This document shows, in pieces, positions 6,656-13,418 of a stretch of 13,987 nt of DNA (position 1 is the first letter of the stretch; each line of letters begins with the position of its first letter). The stretch is from contig JAYOFL010000075.1 in assembly GCA_038117205.1 (NCBI GenBank), positions 1 through 13,987 of the forward strand, in the 5' to 3' direction. This DNA is from JAQBZY01 sp038117205 (lineage in GTDB: Bacteria; Pseudomonadota; Alphaproteobacteria; Rhodospirillales; Casp-alpha2). Made by a program: the position numbers and the translations under genes. The notes under the pieces are model-generated. The model was given only the letters and a program-made list of their open reading frames with translations. It ran no database searches and was not told the DNA's origin.

Positions 6656-7597
6656 ATGAAGAGACTTCTCGTTTCCTGGCTAATCGCCGTTTCGGGCATG
6701 ACGTTGAGTTCGGCGAACGCGGCGGACATCGTCATCGGTACCGGCGGCGAGAACGGCGTCTATCACGCCACCGGTAAGGCAATCTGCGATCTGATCGGAA
6801 AGTCCGGCGGGCCCAGTTGCGAGGCGAGGTCGAGCGGCGGGTCGGTCAGGAACCTAAAAGATATCGCCGACGGCAAGGTCAACTTCGCCATGGCGCAGTC
6901 GGACTGGCAGTTCCATGCCTTCAAGGGTTCAACGAAGTGGGAAGGCAAACCGGTCGCCAATCTTCGCGCGGTCATGTCGATCTACCCGGAAGCGGTGCAG
7001 GTCATCGCCAACGACAAGGTGAAGCGCTGGCACGACCTCAAGGGTAAGCGCGTCAACATCGGCAATCCCGGCTCCGGCCAGCGCGAGACCATGGAAGAGA
7101 TGATGACGGCGCAGGGTTGGCGGGCCAGCTCGTTCGATCCGGCGAGCGAGGTCAATTCGACGCAGCAGATCGAACTGTTCTGCGCCGGCAAGCTCGACGC
7201 CTTCGTGCACGTCGTCGGCATTCCGAACGCGGCGATGGCCAAGGCGGTATCCGAATGCGGCGGCAAGATCGTCGAACCGTCCTCGACCATCGTCCGCAAG
7301 CTGGCGACATCGGCGCGGCCCTATTACTCCAAGGTCACGCTTCCGGCAGACACCTACAAAAAGGGACAGACGAAGGTCGATACCTTCGGCGTGCTGGCGA
7401 CGCTCGTCACCGGGGCGGAAACGGACGGCAAGCTGGTGGACGCCGTCGTCAAGGCGGTGTTCGCCGCCTTCAAGGCCAAGCATCCAAGCTACGCGAATGC
7501 CGATCCGGCCAACATGGTGATGGATGGGCTCTCGGCGCCGCTGCATCCGGCGGCCAAGGCGTATTACGATTCCAAGGGCTGGAAGACGGGCGGCTGA
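6656..7597 (+). CDS. TAXI family TRAP transporter solute-binding protein
   Basis: This 313-residue periplasmic binding protein of the TAXI group normally delivers an organic anion or similar small solute to a fused TRAP membrane subunit. It has a signal peptide (MKRLLVSWLIAVSGMTLSS, cleavage after about ANA at 22). The mature start ADIVIGTGGENGVYHATG is the TAXI signature for the first strand and ligand loop. Later SGGSVRNLKDIADGKVNFAMAQ and GKRVNIGNPGSGQRETME are family segments that line the binding cleft. The start is set by GGGAGGA at 6644-6650. No TRAP membrane gene (fused QM subunit) adjoins it: thrC is divergent on the left and an M32 peptidase converges on the right. It therefore either works with a transporter elsewhere or serves another role such as sensing. 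The ligand cannot be read from the sequence. Confidence 0.9.
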   Translation: MKRLLVSWLIAVSGMTLSSANAADIVIGTGGENGVYHATGKAICDLIGKSGGPSCEARSSGGSVRNLKDIADGKVNFAMAQSDWQFHAFKGSTKWEGKPVANLRAVMSIYPEAVQVIANDKVKRWHDLKGKRVNIGNPGSGQRETMEEMMTAQGWRASSFDPASEVNSTQQIELFCAGKLDAFVHVVGIPNAAMAKAVSECGGKIVEPSSTIVRKLATSARPYYSKVTLPADTYKKGQTKVDTFGVLATLVTGAETDGKLVDAVVKAVFAAFKAKHPSYANADPANMVMDGLSAPLHPAAKAYYDSKGWKTGG

Positions 7598-7604
7598 TTG
7601 ACTG

Positions 7605-7649
7605 CCTCATCCTTCGAGACGCCCACTTTGTGGGCTCCTCAGGATGAGG
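7605..7649. repeat. 45-bp palindromic repeat of the CCTCATCCT...AGGATGAGG type
   Basis: CCTCATCCT (7605-7613) pairs with AGGATGAGG (7641-7649). Inside, GCCCAC (7621-7626) and GTGGGC (7630-7635) form a second stem with a TTT loop; the segments between are unequal (TCGAGAC against TCCTC). It fills almost all of the 59-bp gap between two convergent genes. Elements with these ends and a TCGAGAC-like segment are, to my knowledge, dispersed in many alphaproteobacterial genomes. It may also work as a bidirectional terminator, though there is no strong T-run on either strand. Confidence 0.75.
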
Positions 7650-7656
7650 AACAATT

Positions 7657-9165
7657 TCAAGGCAGATAGCGCGCCTTCAGGTGCGCCTTGAAGGCGTCGG
7701 CGTCGAGCGGCTTTCCGGTCGCCTGGATCAGCAGGTCCTTCGCCGATTTCGACGAACCGTGCGCATGCACGTTGTCGCGCAGCCACCGGACGAGCGGCGT
7801 GAAATCGCCCTTCGATACCGCCGCCGGGATGCCCGGCTCGGCATCGCGGGCGGCGCGGTATAGCTGCGCCGCCGTCATGGCACCCAGCGTGTAGGTCGGG
7901 AAGTAGCCCCAGGCGCCGTCGTACCAGTGCACGTCCTGCAGACAGCCCTGACGGTTGTCCGGCACCGGAATGCCGACCAGTTTCTCGAAAGTCTCGTTCC
8001 AGCGGGCGGGGATGTCATCCACCTCCATGCGGCCCTCAATCACGTCGCGCTCGATCCGGAACCGCAGGATCACGTGCAGCGGATACGTCACTTCGTCGGC
8101 GTCGACGCGGATGAAGCTGCGTTCCACCTTGTGATAGAGGCGGAGGAGATTTTCCGTCGTCCACGCCGGACCGGCACCGCCGAACGTCTTGAGCATGATC
8201 GGCGCGGCGAAGCCGAGGAATTCCGGCGAACGGCAGACCTGCATCTCCATCAAGAGCGATTGGCTCTCGTGGATCGACATGCCGAGCGCATCGCCGACCG
8301 GCTGGCGCCGCCATTTGGCAGGCAGGCCCTGTTCGTAGAGCGCGTGTCCGGTCTCGTGCAGAACGCCCATCAGCGCCGAGGTGAAGTCGGCGGAGTCGTA
8401 GCGCGTCGTGATACGGACGTCGTCCGGCACGCCGCCGCAGAATGGATGGTGGCTGACGTCGAGCCGGCCGCGCTCGAAGTCGAACCCGAGGATGCGCATG
8501 AATTCCATGCCGAGGCCGCGCTGCGTTTCCTCGGCGAACGGGCCTTCCGGCATCAGGATCGGACCCGCCGCTTGCTGACGGGCGAGCACGTCGTCGAGGA
8601 ACCCCGGCAGAAACGCTTCCAGATCGGCGAACACGGGCTCGATCTCGGCGGCGCGGCCGTTCGGCTCGTAGCCGTCGAGGAGCGCATCGTATAGGCCGAG
8701 GCCGAGCGTCTCGGACAACGCCTCGGCCTGCTCGCGGACCAGCGCCACCAGGGCCTTCAGCGGCTTTCGGACCAGATCGAAATCGCCGGCCGGCCGAGCT
8801 TTCCGCCATGCCTGCTCGCACCTGCTTTCGGCGTGCGAAAGGGCCGTCACCAGCCGTTCGTCGAGGGCAGTGGCACGGCGGTGCCGGCGGCGGATTTCGC
8901 GCAGGTTCGCCTGCTGCCATGGATCGAGACTCTTCTCGGCGTCGGCGGCGGAAATCAGATCGGCGGTTTCGGGCGCCGTCATCATGCCGTGCCGGACGGC
9001 GCGCAGCTCGGCGATCTGCTCGGCCCGCGCCTCGGCGCCGCCCGCCGGCATGATGGCGGCATGATCCCAGTGCAGCACGGCTTCCGCTTCGCCGATCAGG
9101 CCAATGCGGCGGAAGCGGGCTTCCAACCGGGCGTAGGCGTCGTTCGGGAGGGTCGCTTGCGCCAT
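7657..9165 (-). CDS. Carboxypeptidase M32 (Taq carboxypeptidase family)
   Basis: This 502-residue cytoplasmic metallocarboxypeptidase removes C-terminal residues with broad specificity. The zinc motif HETGH is at residues 270-274, with the third ligand E300 in IHESQS (299-303). Other M32 signatures are present: HPFCGG (240-245), DVRITTRY (249-256) and, further on, RVDADEVTYPLHVILRF and GCLQDVHWYDGAWGYFPTY. Length matches the family (about 490-510). The ATG at 9165 lies 13 nt after the ctaB stop, with only a weak purine stretch (GAAAG) upstream, so translation may depend on the upstream gene. It is the last gene of the five-gene minus-strand run. A link to oxidase biogenesis is not implied by the family and may be only positional. 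Confidence 0.94.
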   Translation of the reverse strand: MAQATLPNDAYARLEARFRRIGLIGEAEAVLHWDHAAIMPAGGAEARAEQIAELRAVRHGMMTAPETADLISAADAEKSLDPWQQANLREIRRRHRRATALDERLVTALSHAESRCEQAWRKARPAGDFDLVRKPLKALVALVREQAEALSETLGLGLYDALLDGYEPNGRAAEIEPVFADLEAFLPGFLDDVLARQQAAGPILMPEGPFAEETQRGLGMEFMRILGFDFERGRLDVSHHPFCGGVPDDVRITTRYDSADFTSALMGVLHETGHALYEQGLPAKWRRQPVGDALGMSIHESQSLLMEMQVCRSPEFLGFAAPIMLKTFGGAGPAWTTENLLRLYHKVERSFIRVDADEVTYPLHVILRFRIERDVIEGRMEVDDIPARWNETFEKLVGIPVPDNRQGCLQDVHWYDGAWGYFPTYTLGAMTAAQLYRAARDAEPGIPAAVSKGDFTPLVRWLRDNVHAHGSSKSAKDLLIQATGKPLDADAFKAHLKARYLP

Positions 9166-9178
9166 GGCTTTCGGCGCG

Positions 9179-10129
9179 TCAGACCAGCGGCAGGAAGGCC
9201 AGCCGGTCGACGATCATGGCGACGAAGATCAGGAACAGATAGAGGATCGAGAACAGGAACACCGGCTTGGCGCCGTCGACGCCCTCGCTGCGGCACAGCC
9301 GCCACACCTTGAAGCCGAGCATGCCGCCCAGCACGACGGCGGCGGCGGCGTAGAGCGCGCCGGAAACACCGAGGGCCACCGGGGCAAGCGTCGCCGGCAC
9401 GAGAATGGCGGTGTAGATCAGCATCTGCCGCTTGGTGCCCGCCTCGCCGGCGACGACCGGCATCATCGGCACGCCGGCGGCTTCGTAGTCGCCGCGGCGG
9501 AAGAGGGCGAGCGCCCACGAATGCGGCGGCGTCCAAAGGAAGATGATCATGAAAAGGGCGATGGCGCCCGGATCGACCGAGCCCGTCACCGCGACCCAGC
9601 CGATCATCGGCGGGAACGCGCCGGCGGCGCCGCCGATGACGATGTTCTGCGGCGTGCGGCGCTTCAGCCACGCGGTGTAGATGAAGACGTAATAGACGAT
9701 GGTGAGCGCGAGCAGCGCGGCCGGCGCGATGCCGACGTTGATGGTCATCAGGGCGACCGAGCCGATGGCGAGGAACACGCCGTAGGCGAGCGCCAGCTTC
9801 GGGTCCATGCGGCCGGCCGGAATCGGGCGGTTCATGGTCCGGCGCATGACGCGGTCGATGTCGCGGTCGTACCACATGTTGATGGCGCCCGACGCGCCGG
9901 CGCCGACGGCGATGCAGGCGACGGCCAGGAGGCCGGCGTGCGCGTCGATGCCGCCCGGCGCCATCAGCATGCCGACGAAGGCCGTGAAGACGACCAGCGA
10001 CATGACGCGCGGCTTCAGGAGGACGGCGAAATCCTGCACACGGAAGCGCGGCTCTTCCGGCGCCCTGTCGGTGCGCTGGAATACGTCTCCGTTAGCCGAG
10101 TGTCGTGCACCGTTCAGCATATGCTTCAT
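9179..10129 (-). CDS. ctaB: Protoheme IX farnesyltransferase (heme O synthase)
   Basis: This integral membrane prenyltransferase of the UbiA superfamily adds a farnesyl group to protoheme IX to make heme O, the precursor of heme A for aa3-type oxidases. It is 316 residues long with about nine predicted helices. The first aspartate motif is NMWYDRDID (N84, D88, D92), followed by RTMNRPIPAGR, which is characteristic of CtaB/CyoE. KPRVMSLVV near 39 opens the first helix. The second polar loop follows YTAWLKRRTPQNIVIGG, and a GWVAVTG segment comes after it. Two ATGs (10129 and 10120) are possible, and neither has a good ribosome site. It lies 47 nt downstream of the subunit I-like gene and diverges from coxBA, unlike the common order in which ctaB follows coxA. 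Confidence 0.95.
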   Translation of the reverse strand: MKHMLNGARHSANGDVFQRTDRAPEEPRFRVQDFAVLLKPRVMSLVVFTAFVGMLMAPGGIDAHAGLLAVACIAVGAGASGAINMWYDRDIDRVMRRTMNRPIPAGRMDPKLALAYGVFLAIGSVALMTINVGIAPAALLALTIVYYVFIYTAWLKRRTPQNIVIGGAAGAFPPMIGWVAVTGSVDPGAIALFMIIFLWTPPHSWALALFRRGDYEAAGVPMMPVVAGEAGTKRQMLIYTAILVPATLAPVALGVSGALYAAAAVVLGGMLGFKVWRLCRSEGVDGAKPVFLFSILYLFLIFVAMIVDRLAFLPLV

Positions 10130-10140
10130 TCTTGGATCGG

Positions 10141-10167
10141 GTCCGTCGGCGGCGTCGCCGCTCGGAC
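10141..10167 (-). other. Stem-loop between the subunit I-like gene and ctaB
   Basis: GTCCG (10141-10145) pairs with CGGAC (10163-10167), and GGCG (10148-10151) with CGCC (10156-10159), giving a GC-rich hairpin that ends 11 nt before the ctaB ATG. It has no T-run, so it is more likely an mRNA processing or translation-tuning structure, or chance, than a terminator. Confidence 0.35.
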
Positions 10168-10176
10168 GTCCCCGCC

Positions 10177-11604
10177 TTATAGTGGATAGCCCGCGCCGTT
10201 TCCAGACCGCTTTTCCACGAGCCTGCGCCCAGCGATCCAGATGAACATGACGCCGCCGACGACGGCGATGACGCCGCCGACGCCGATGCCGATATGGCCG
10301 ATCCAGTTGCCGAGCACGTCCATGCCGCTCGACGTGTCGGCGACCTTGCGCGGCGCGCCGTAGCCGCCGGCGACGAAAAGCCCGATGCTATGCAGGATTT
10401 GTCCTGCGCCGTAGAGCCAGAGCGACGCCCGAGCCGCCTTCCAGCGCACGAGGCCCCGGTCCAGCAGCGGCAGCACGAACAGATAGAACAGTCCCATGAC
10501 AGCTACGTTCACGCCGCCGATGACGCCGTGATAGTGCGCCGGCGTGCGGGTGTCGCCGCCGTCGACGAAGATGCTGAGGAATCCGCCGACGCCGAACACC
10601 AGAAGCGACGTCCAGATGGTGAGCCGCGCCGTCTTCGCCCCTTCGCCCTCGGCTTTGGGGCCGCCGAACAGGCCGGCGGCGAGCCACACGCCGACGATGG
10701 CCGTCGCCGGCGCCAGCGCGTACTGATAGAGGGAATAGGCATGCCGCTCCTCACCCGAGAACGGCGCGTGGACGAACATCAGGGCGAATCCGCCGACGGC
10801 GAGCAGCGCGTTCGCGCCCTGCGCCGCCATCACCGCCTTCGGCGGCAACGCCGGCCGGCCGAGCGCCCGGCCGCCGAGCACGGCCCAGGCGCCGATCATC
10901 AGCGTCGTGTTGAAGAACTGCAGGATATGGCCGCCGGCCCAGAACAGATCCTCGTTGGCGGCGGCGTTGGCCGGCATGCCGCCGAGCCGGTTCCAGGAAA
11001 CGGCGAAGGCGGCGACGGCGAGCAGTGCGATCGCGGCGAGCGCCAATCCGGTCGCGCCGACCGGTTCCAGCGGGCCGGAGCGGGTGACGCCGTTGGCGAG
11101 GGTCCGGACGGCGGCGAGGGTGACGGCCAAGGCGGTCGCCAGAAGCCCCAGGTAGTAGATCGGGTCGATAATCGCCGGCACGTAGTTGTTGAGCGACGGC
11201 TCGCCCCTGTCCAGCAGCGCCGGCACCGCCAACAGGACGAAGGCGATCGCCATGGCGCCGACGGCGCTACGCCCGAGGGACCCGAGCTTCGGCGCGCCCT
11301 CCGACAACCGGAGCGCTGCGATCTGCATGACGGCGACGCCGGCGGCCAGGAACCAAACCACGAACGAGAACACGACGTGGATGATCAGGCTCTTTTTGTA
11401 GAAGGCGACCGGCCACGGAAAAAGCGTATCGGCACCGGGGATGCGCGAGATCGCAAGCAGCAAGGCGAACACGCCGGCGAGCGCCAGCGCGCCGACCGCG
11501 ATCACGGCCCAGGCCCGGAACTCCCGCTGCGCGTTGACCGTCGCGAGGGCCGGACGGAAGCCGGCGATCGCGTCGAATTTCTGCGGCTCGGCGGGACGCA
11601 GCAT
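10177..11604 (-). CDS. Divergent heme-copper oxidase subunit I-like membrane protein
   Basis: This 475-residue protein has about twelve hydrophobic segments and resembles the CcoN/NorB/COX1 superfamily. Histidines fall where that fold places its ligands: H76 in KSLIIHVVFSFVVW (helix II, low-spin heme), H226 in FWAGGHILQFFN (helix VI, CuB), H279 in MFVHAPFSG (helix VII), and H357 and H359 in AHYHGVIGG (helix X, high- and low-spin hemes). In active oxidases helix VII carries adjacent HH; here only one is seen (VHA), so CuB may be incomplete or absent. The helix VI crosslinked tyrosine of aa3 enzymes is also not evident. It is coupled to the DUF420 gene (1-nt gap) and precedes ctaB. No subunit II or heme c subunit adjoins it on this strand. 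It could be a degenerate oxidase, a heme-binding assembly factor, or a separate redox or NO-related protein. Alignment was by eye. Confidence 0.75.
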   Translation of the reverse strand: MLRPAEPQKFDAIAGFRPALATVNAQREFRAWAVIAVGALALAGVFALLLAISRIPGADTLFPWPVAFYKKSLIIHVVFSFVVWFLAAGVAVMQIAALRLSEGAPKLGSLGRSAVGAMAIAFVLLAVPALLDRGEPSLNNYVPAIIDPIYYLGLLATALAVTLAAVRTLANGVTRSGPLEPVGATGLALAAIALLAVAAFAVSWNRLGGMPANAAANEDLFWAGGHILQFFNTTLMIGAWAVLGGRALGRPALPPKAVMAAQGANALLAVGGFALMFVHAPFSGEERHAYSLYQYALAPATAIVGVWLAAGLFGGPKAEGEGAKTARLTIWTSLLVFGVGGFLSIFVDGGDTRTPAHYHGVIGGVNVAVMGLFYLFVLPLLDRGLVRWKAARASLWLYGAGQILHSIGLFVAGGYGAPRKVADTSSGMDVLGNWIGHIGIGVGGVIAVVGGVMFIWIAGRRLVEKRSGNGAGYPL

Positions 11605-11605
11605 G

Positions 11606-12037
11606 TCAGCCGCCCGTATACGGATACATGTGAACGGCCATCACGTAGACGACGACGCCGGAGACGCCGACGTAGGTCCAGAGCGGCCAGGTGATGCGGG
11701 CGATCTTGCGGTGCTGGTCGAACTGCTCGCGAAGCGCGCGGAACGCCGTCACCGGGACCAGCGGCACGATGGTGATGGCGCCGGCCACGTGCAGGGCCAG
11801 AATCGTGAAGTAGATCGGCCGGATAACCCCTTCGCCCCCGAACTTGGCGAAGCCGGAATTCAGCTTGTAGATGACGTAGGATACCAGGAATGCCGCCGAA
11901 ACCACGAGCGCCGCGATCATGCAGGCCCGGTGCCGCGCCCGGTCGCCGCCCTTGATGAAGATGTAGCCGAAAACCAGGAACACGACGGAGAGCGCGTTAA
12001 GCGCCGCGTTCAGGTGCACGAGGGCTTGAGCGTCCAT
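11606..12037 (-). CDS. DUF420 (CtaM-like) membrane protein
   Basis: This 143-residue inner-membrane protein has four predicted helices (about 12-29, 38-58, 73-96, 118-137). It matches DUF420, whose Bacillus member CtaM is required for caa3/aa3-type oxidase maturation. Family features are HLNAALN at the start, an HRACM segment at helix 2 (H36), IRPIYFTILALH (H83), HRKIARITWPLWTYV (H109) and a C-terminal VYVMAVHMYPY (H136). The conserved histidines could bind copper or heme, but this is not shown. The ATG at 12037 is preferred because AAGGA lies about 8 nt upstream; a TTG six nt earlier (12043) would sit too close to that site. The stop is 1 nt before the subunit I-like start. Its place between a tiny membrane protein and an oxidase-like gene supports a role in oxidase biogenesis. 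Confidence 0.88.
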   Translation of the reverse strand: MDAQALVHLNAALNALSVVFLVFGYIFIKGGDRARHRACMIAALVVSAAFLVSYVIYKLNSGFAKFGGEGVIRPIYFTILALHVAGAITIVPLVPVTAFRALREQFDQHRKIARITWPLWTYVGVSGVVVYVMAVHMYPYTGG

Positions 12038-12076
12038 GGGCAAATCCTTGGTAGAGCCGCGCTCCGGCGCCGGCGT

Positions 12077-12211
12077 TCAGGCGAGGCGCAGGAAGATGGC
12101 GGCGTAACTCATCACGGCAATGCCGGCGACCAGAATGCCGAGGATGACATTGCGGCGTCGTCTCGCTCGCATATCGTTGGCATGGGCGTCGGTCGTGCTG
12201 TTTGCGGACAT
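12077..12211 (-). CDS. Small single-span membrane protein, CoxF-like
   Basis: This 44-residue protein has a polar N-terminus (MSANSTTDAHAND), a basic cluster (MRARRRRN, about 14-21) and one hydrophobic helix (about 22-42) that ends at the C-terminus (FLRLA). This should put the N-terminus in the cytoplasm. It resembles the short CoxF-type proteins in alphaproteobacterial cox clusters and the N-terminal anchor of CtaG/Cox11, but without the copper-binding domain. The start is clear: GGAGGA sits 5 nt before the ATG at 12211, better than any other ribosome site in the window. It lies 39 nt before the DUF420 gene and is first in the minus-strand run, diverging from coxB. It could be a structural or assembly partner of the oxidase. 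It is too short for certain family assignment. Confidence 0.72.
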   Translation of the reverse strand: MSANSTTDAHANDMRARRRRNVILGILVAGIAVMSYAAIFLRLA

Positions 12212-12223
12212 CGTTTCCTCCGA

Positions 12224-12237
12224 ACTTGCGTGCAAGT
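12224..12237. promoter_or_regulatory. Inverted repeat ACTTGC-GT-GCAAGT, possible operator
   Basis: This perfect 6+6 bp inverted repeat with a 2-bp centre lies immediately upstream of the ribosome site of the 44-residue gene. It could be a repressor site or an mRNA hairpin near the start. No known regulator is assigned. Confidence 0.35.
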
Positions 12238-12396
12238 GCCATGCAACGAGTGGCGGGTGGTTGCGCACGATTTAGGGTGTCCGGTCCGGCATTGCACGGA
12301 TTTTTCGCGCGGCTGCGAATGATTTGCGCGGCCAGCCTCTTGCCATGCCGCACGGGTACCTGCAAAATTAACGAAATCGCCGTGTGGAAAATGACC

Positions 12397-12466
12397 GGGG
12401 CCCCGCATTGCCAGCTTGCCCTACGTCATTCCCGCCTTTACAAAAAGGGCCGCTGGATGGGGCCCC
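12397..12466. repeat. Imperfect 70-bp hairpin in the coxB leader, palindromic-repeat-like
   Basis: GGGGCCCC occurs at 12397-12404 and 12459-12466, CCAGC (12411-12415) pairs with GCTGG (12452-12456), and GCCC (12418-12421) with GGGC (12447-12450). The arm encloses a 25-nt loop containing CGTCATTCCCGCC, a string common at the ends of dispersed alphaproteobacterial palindromic repeats. It ends 67 bp before the coxB ATG. It may be a degenerate repeat remnant, or a leader structure if transcription begins upstream. Confidence 0.45.
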
Positions 12467-12533
12467 TGGGCACCGCGGCTGGGGAATCAATGCGGGCGCG
12501 CCCTTGCGTCCGGACAATGGTCAGGTGAGACGA

Positions 12534-13385
12534 ATGATCGACAAACTGAAATCGATGGCGGCGGCGTTTTCCGTCCTGCTTCTATCCGTGGGGCCGGCGC
12601 TCGCCGAGGACGGGGTGCTCGCGCATCCATGGCAGATGTGGCTGCAGGAGCCCGGTTCGCCGACGGCGGATCGCATTTACGCCTTCAACGTCCAGCTCAT
12701 GGTCATCGAGACGCTGATCGTCATCTTCGTCCTCGGCCTGATGGCTTACATCGTGGTCAAGTTCAACAAGAAGGCGAATCCGGTGCCGTCGAAGACGACG
12801 CACAATACGCTGCTCGAGGTCATCTGGACGGCCGTGCCGATCCTGATCCTGGTCGGTATCGCCGTGCCGTCGCTGAAGCACCTCTACTTCGCCGACCATA
12901 CCAAGGACGTCGACATGACCCTGAAGGTCACCGGCAACCAGTGGTACTGGACGTATAACTACCCCGACCACGGCGACTTCACCTTCGACAGCATCATCAT
13001 TCCCGAGTCCGATCTGAAGCCCGGCCAGCCGCGTCTGCTGACCGTCGACAACGTCGTGGTGTTGCCGGTCGAGACGAACGTGCGCCTTCTACTGGCGTCG
13101 AACGACGTGATCCATAACTGGGCGGTGCCGTCGCTCTCCATCAAGCTCGACAACACGCCCGGCCGCGTCAACGAGACCTGGACCCGCATCCACAAGAAGT
13201 ACGAAGGCAAGATGATCTACGGTCAGTGCTCGGAGCTTTGCGGCGTCAACCATGGCTTCATGCCGATCGCCATCCATGCGGTGTCGAAGGAAGACTTCGC
13301 CAAGTGGGTCGCGACGAAGAAGGCTGAAATCGAAACCCCGGCCGACGGCAAGGTCCGTCTCGCCGCCGCCGGCGCCTCGCGCTGA
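12534..13385 (+). CDS. coxB: Cytochrome c oxidase subunit II
   Basis: This is the CuA subunit of an aa3-type oxidase: it takes electrons from cytochrome c in the periplasm and passes them to subunit I. It is 283 residues long. It has a signal sequence (about 5-24, cleavage after ALA), two membrane helices (about 50-76 and 93-113), the aromatic patch NQWYWTYNY (135-143), and a cupredoxin domain with CuA ligands H194, C232, E234 (backbone), C236, H240 and M243 in the motif CSELCGVNHGFM. No cytochrome c domain is fused at the C-terminus, so it is not caa3-type. The ATG at 12534 is preceded by AGGTGAG (12523-12529). The frame stays open 150 bp further upstream, but that extension lacks a signal-peptide role. 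coxA follows after 33 nt, so the two form one transcript. Confidence 0.96.
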   Translation: MIDKLKSMAAAFSVLLLSVGPALAEDGVLAHPWQMWLQEPGSPTADRIYAFNVQLMVIETLIVIFVLGLMAYIVVKFNKKANPVPSKTTHNTLLEVIWTAVPILILVGIAVPSLKHLYFADHTKDVDMTLKVTGNQWYWTYNYPDHGDFTFDSIIIPESDLKPGQPRLLTVDNVVVLPVETNVRLLLASNDVIHNWAVPSLSIKLDNTPGRVNETWTRIHKKYEGKMIYGQCSELCGVNHGFMPIAIHAVSKEDFAKWVATKKAEIETPADGKVRLAAAGASR

Positions 13386-13418
13386 GCGACCGTAGAATTG
13401 TAGGGAAAGGTTAGTACC

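Larger units (their letters stand above)
12212..12533. promoter_or_regulatory. Divergent regulatory region between the coxF-like run and coxBA
   Basis: This 322-bp stretch has no convincing gene and must hold the promoters for both transcription units. Features seen are the GGAGGA ribosome site of the small gene, an ACTTGC-GT-GCAAGT inverted repeat (12224-12237) directly upstream of it, an AT-richer patch near 12362-12392 that could hold a promoter, a long imperfect hairpin (12397-12466), and AGGTGAG (12523-12529) as the coxB ribosome site. I could not fix -35/-10 pairs by eye on either strand. No FNR-type TTGAT-N4-ATCAA site is present. Confidence 0.6.

Noticed and set aside
10294..11694. 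Long plus-strand frame (466 codons)
   Set aside because: It is antisense to the subunit I-like gene and ends in a run of arginines. The opposite strand gives a sensible multi-span membrane protein.
12384..12533. N-terminal extension of coxB
   Set aside because: The frame is open but runs through the leader hairpin, has no ribosome site, and would bury the signal peptide 50 residues inside the protein.
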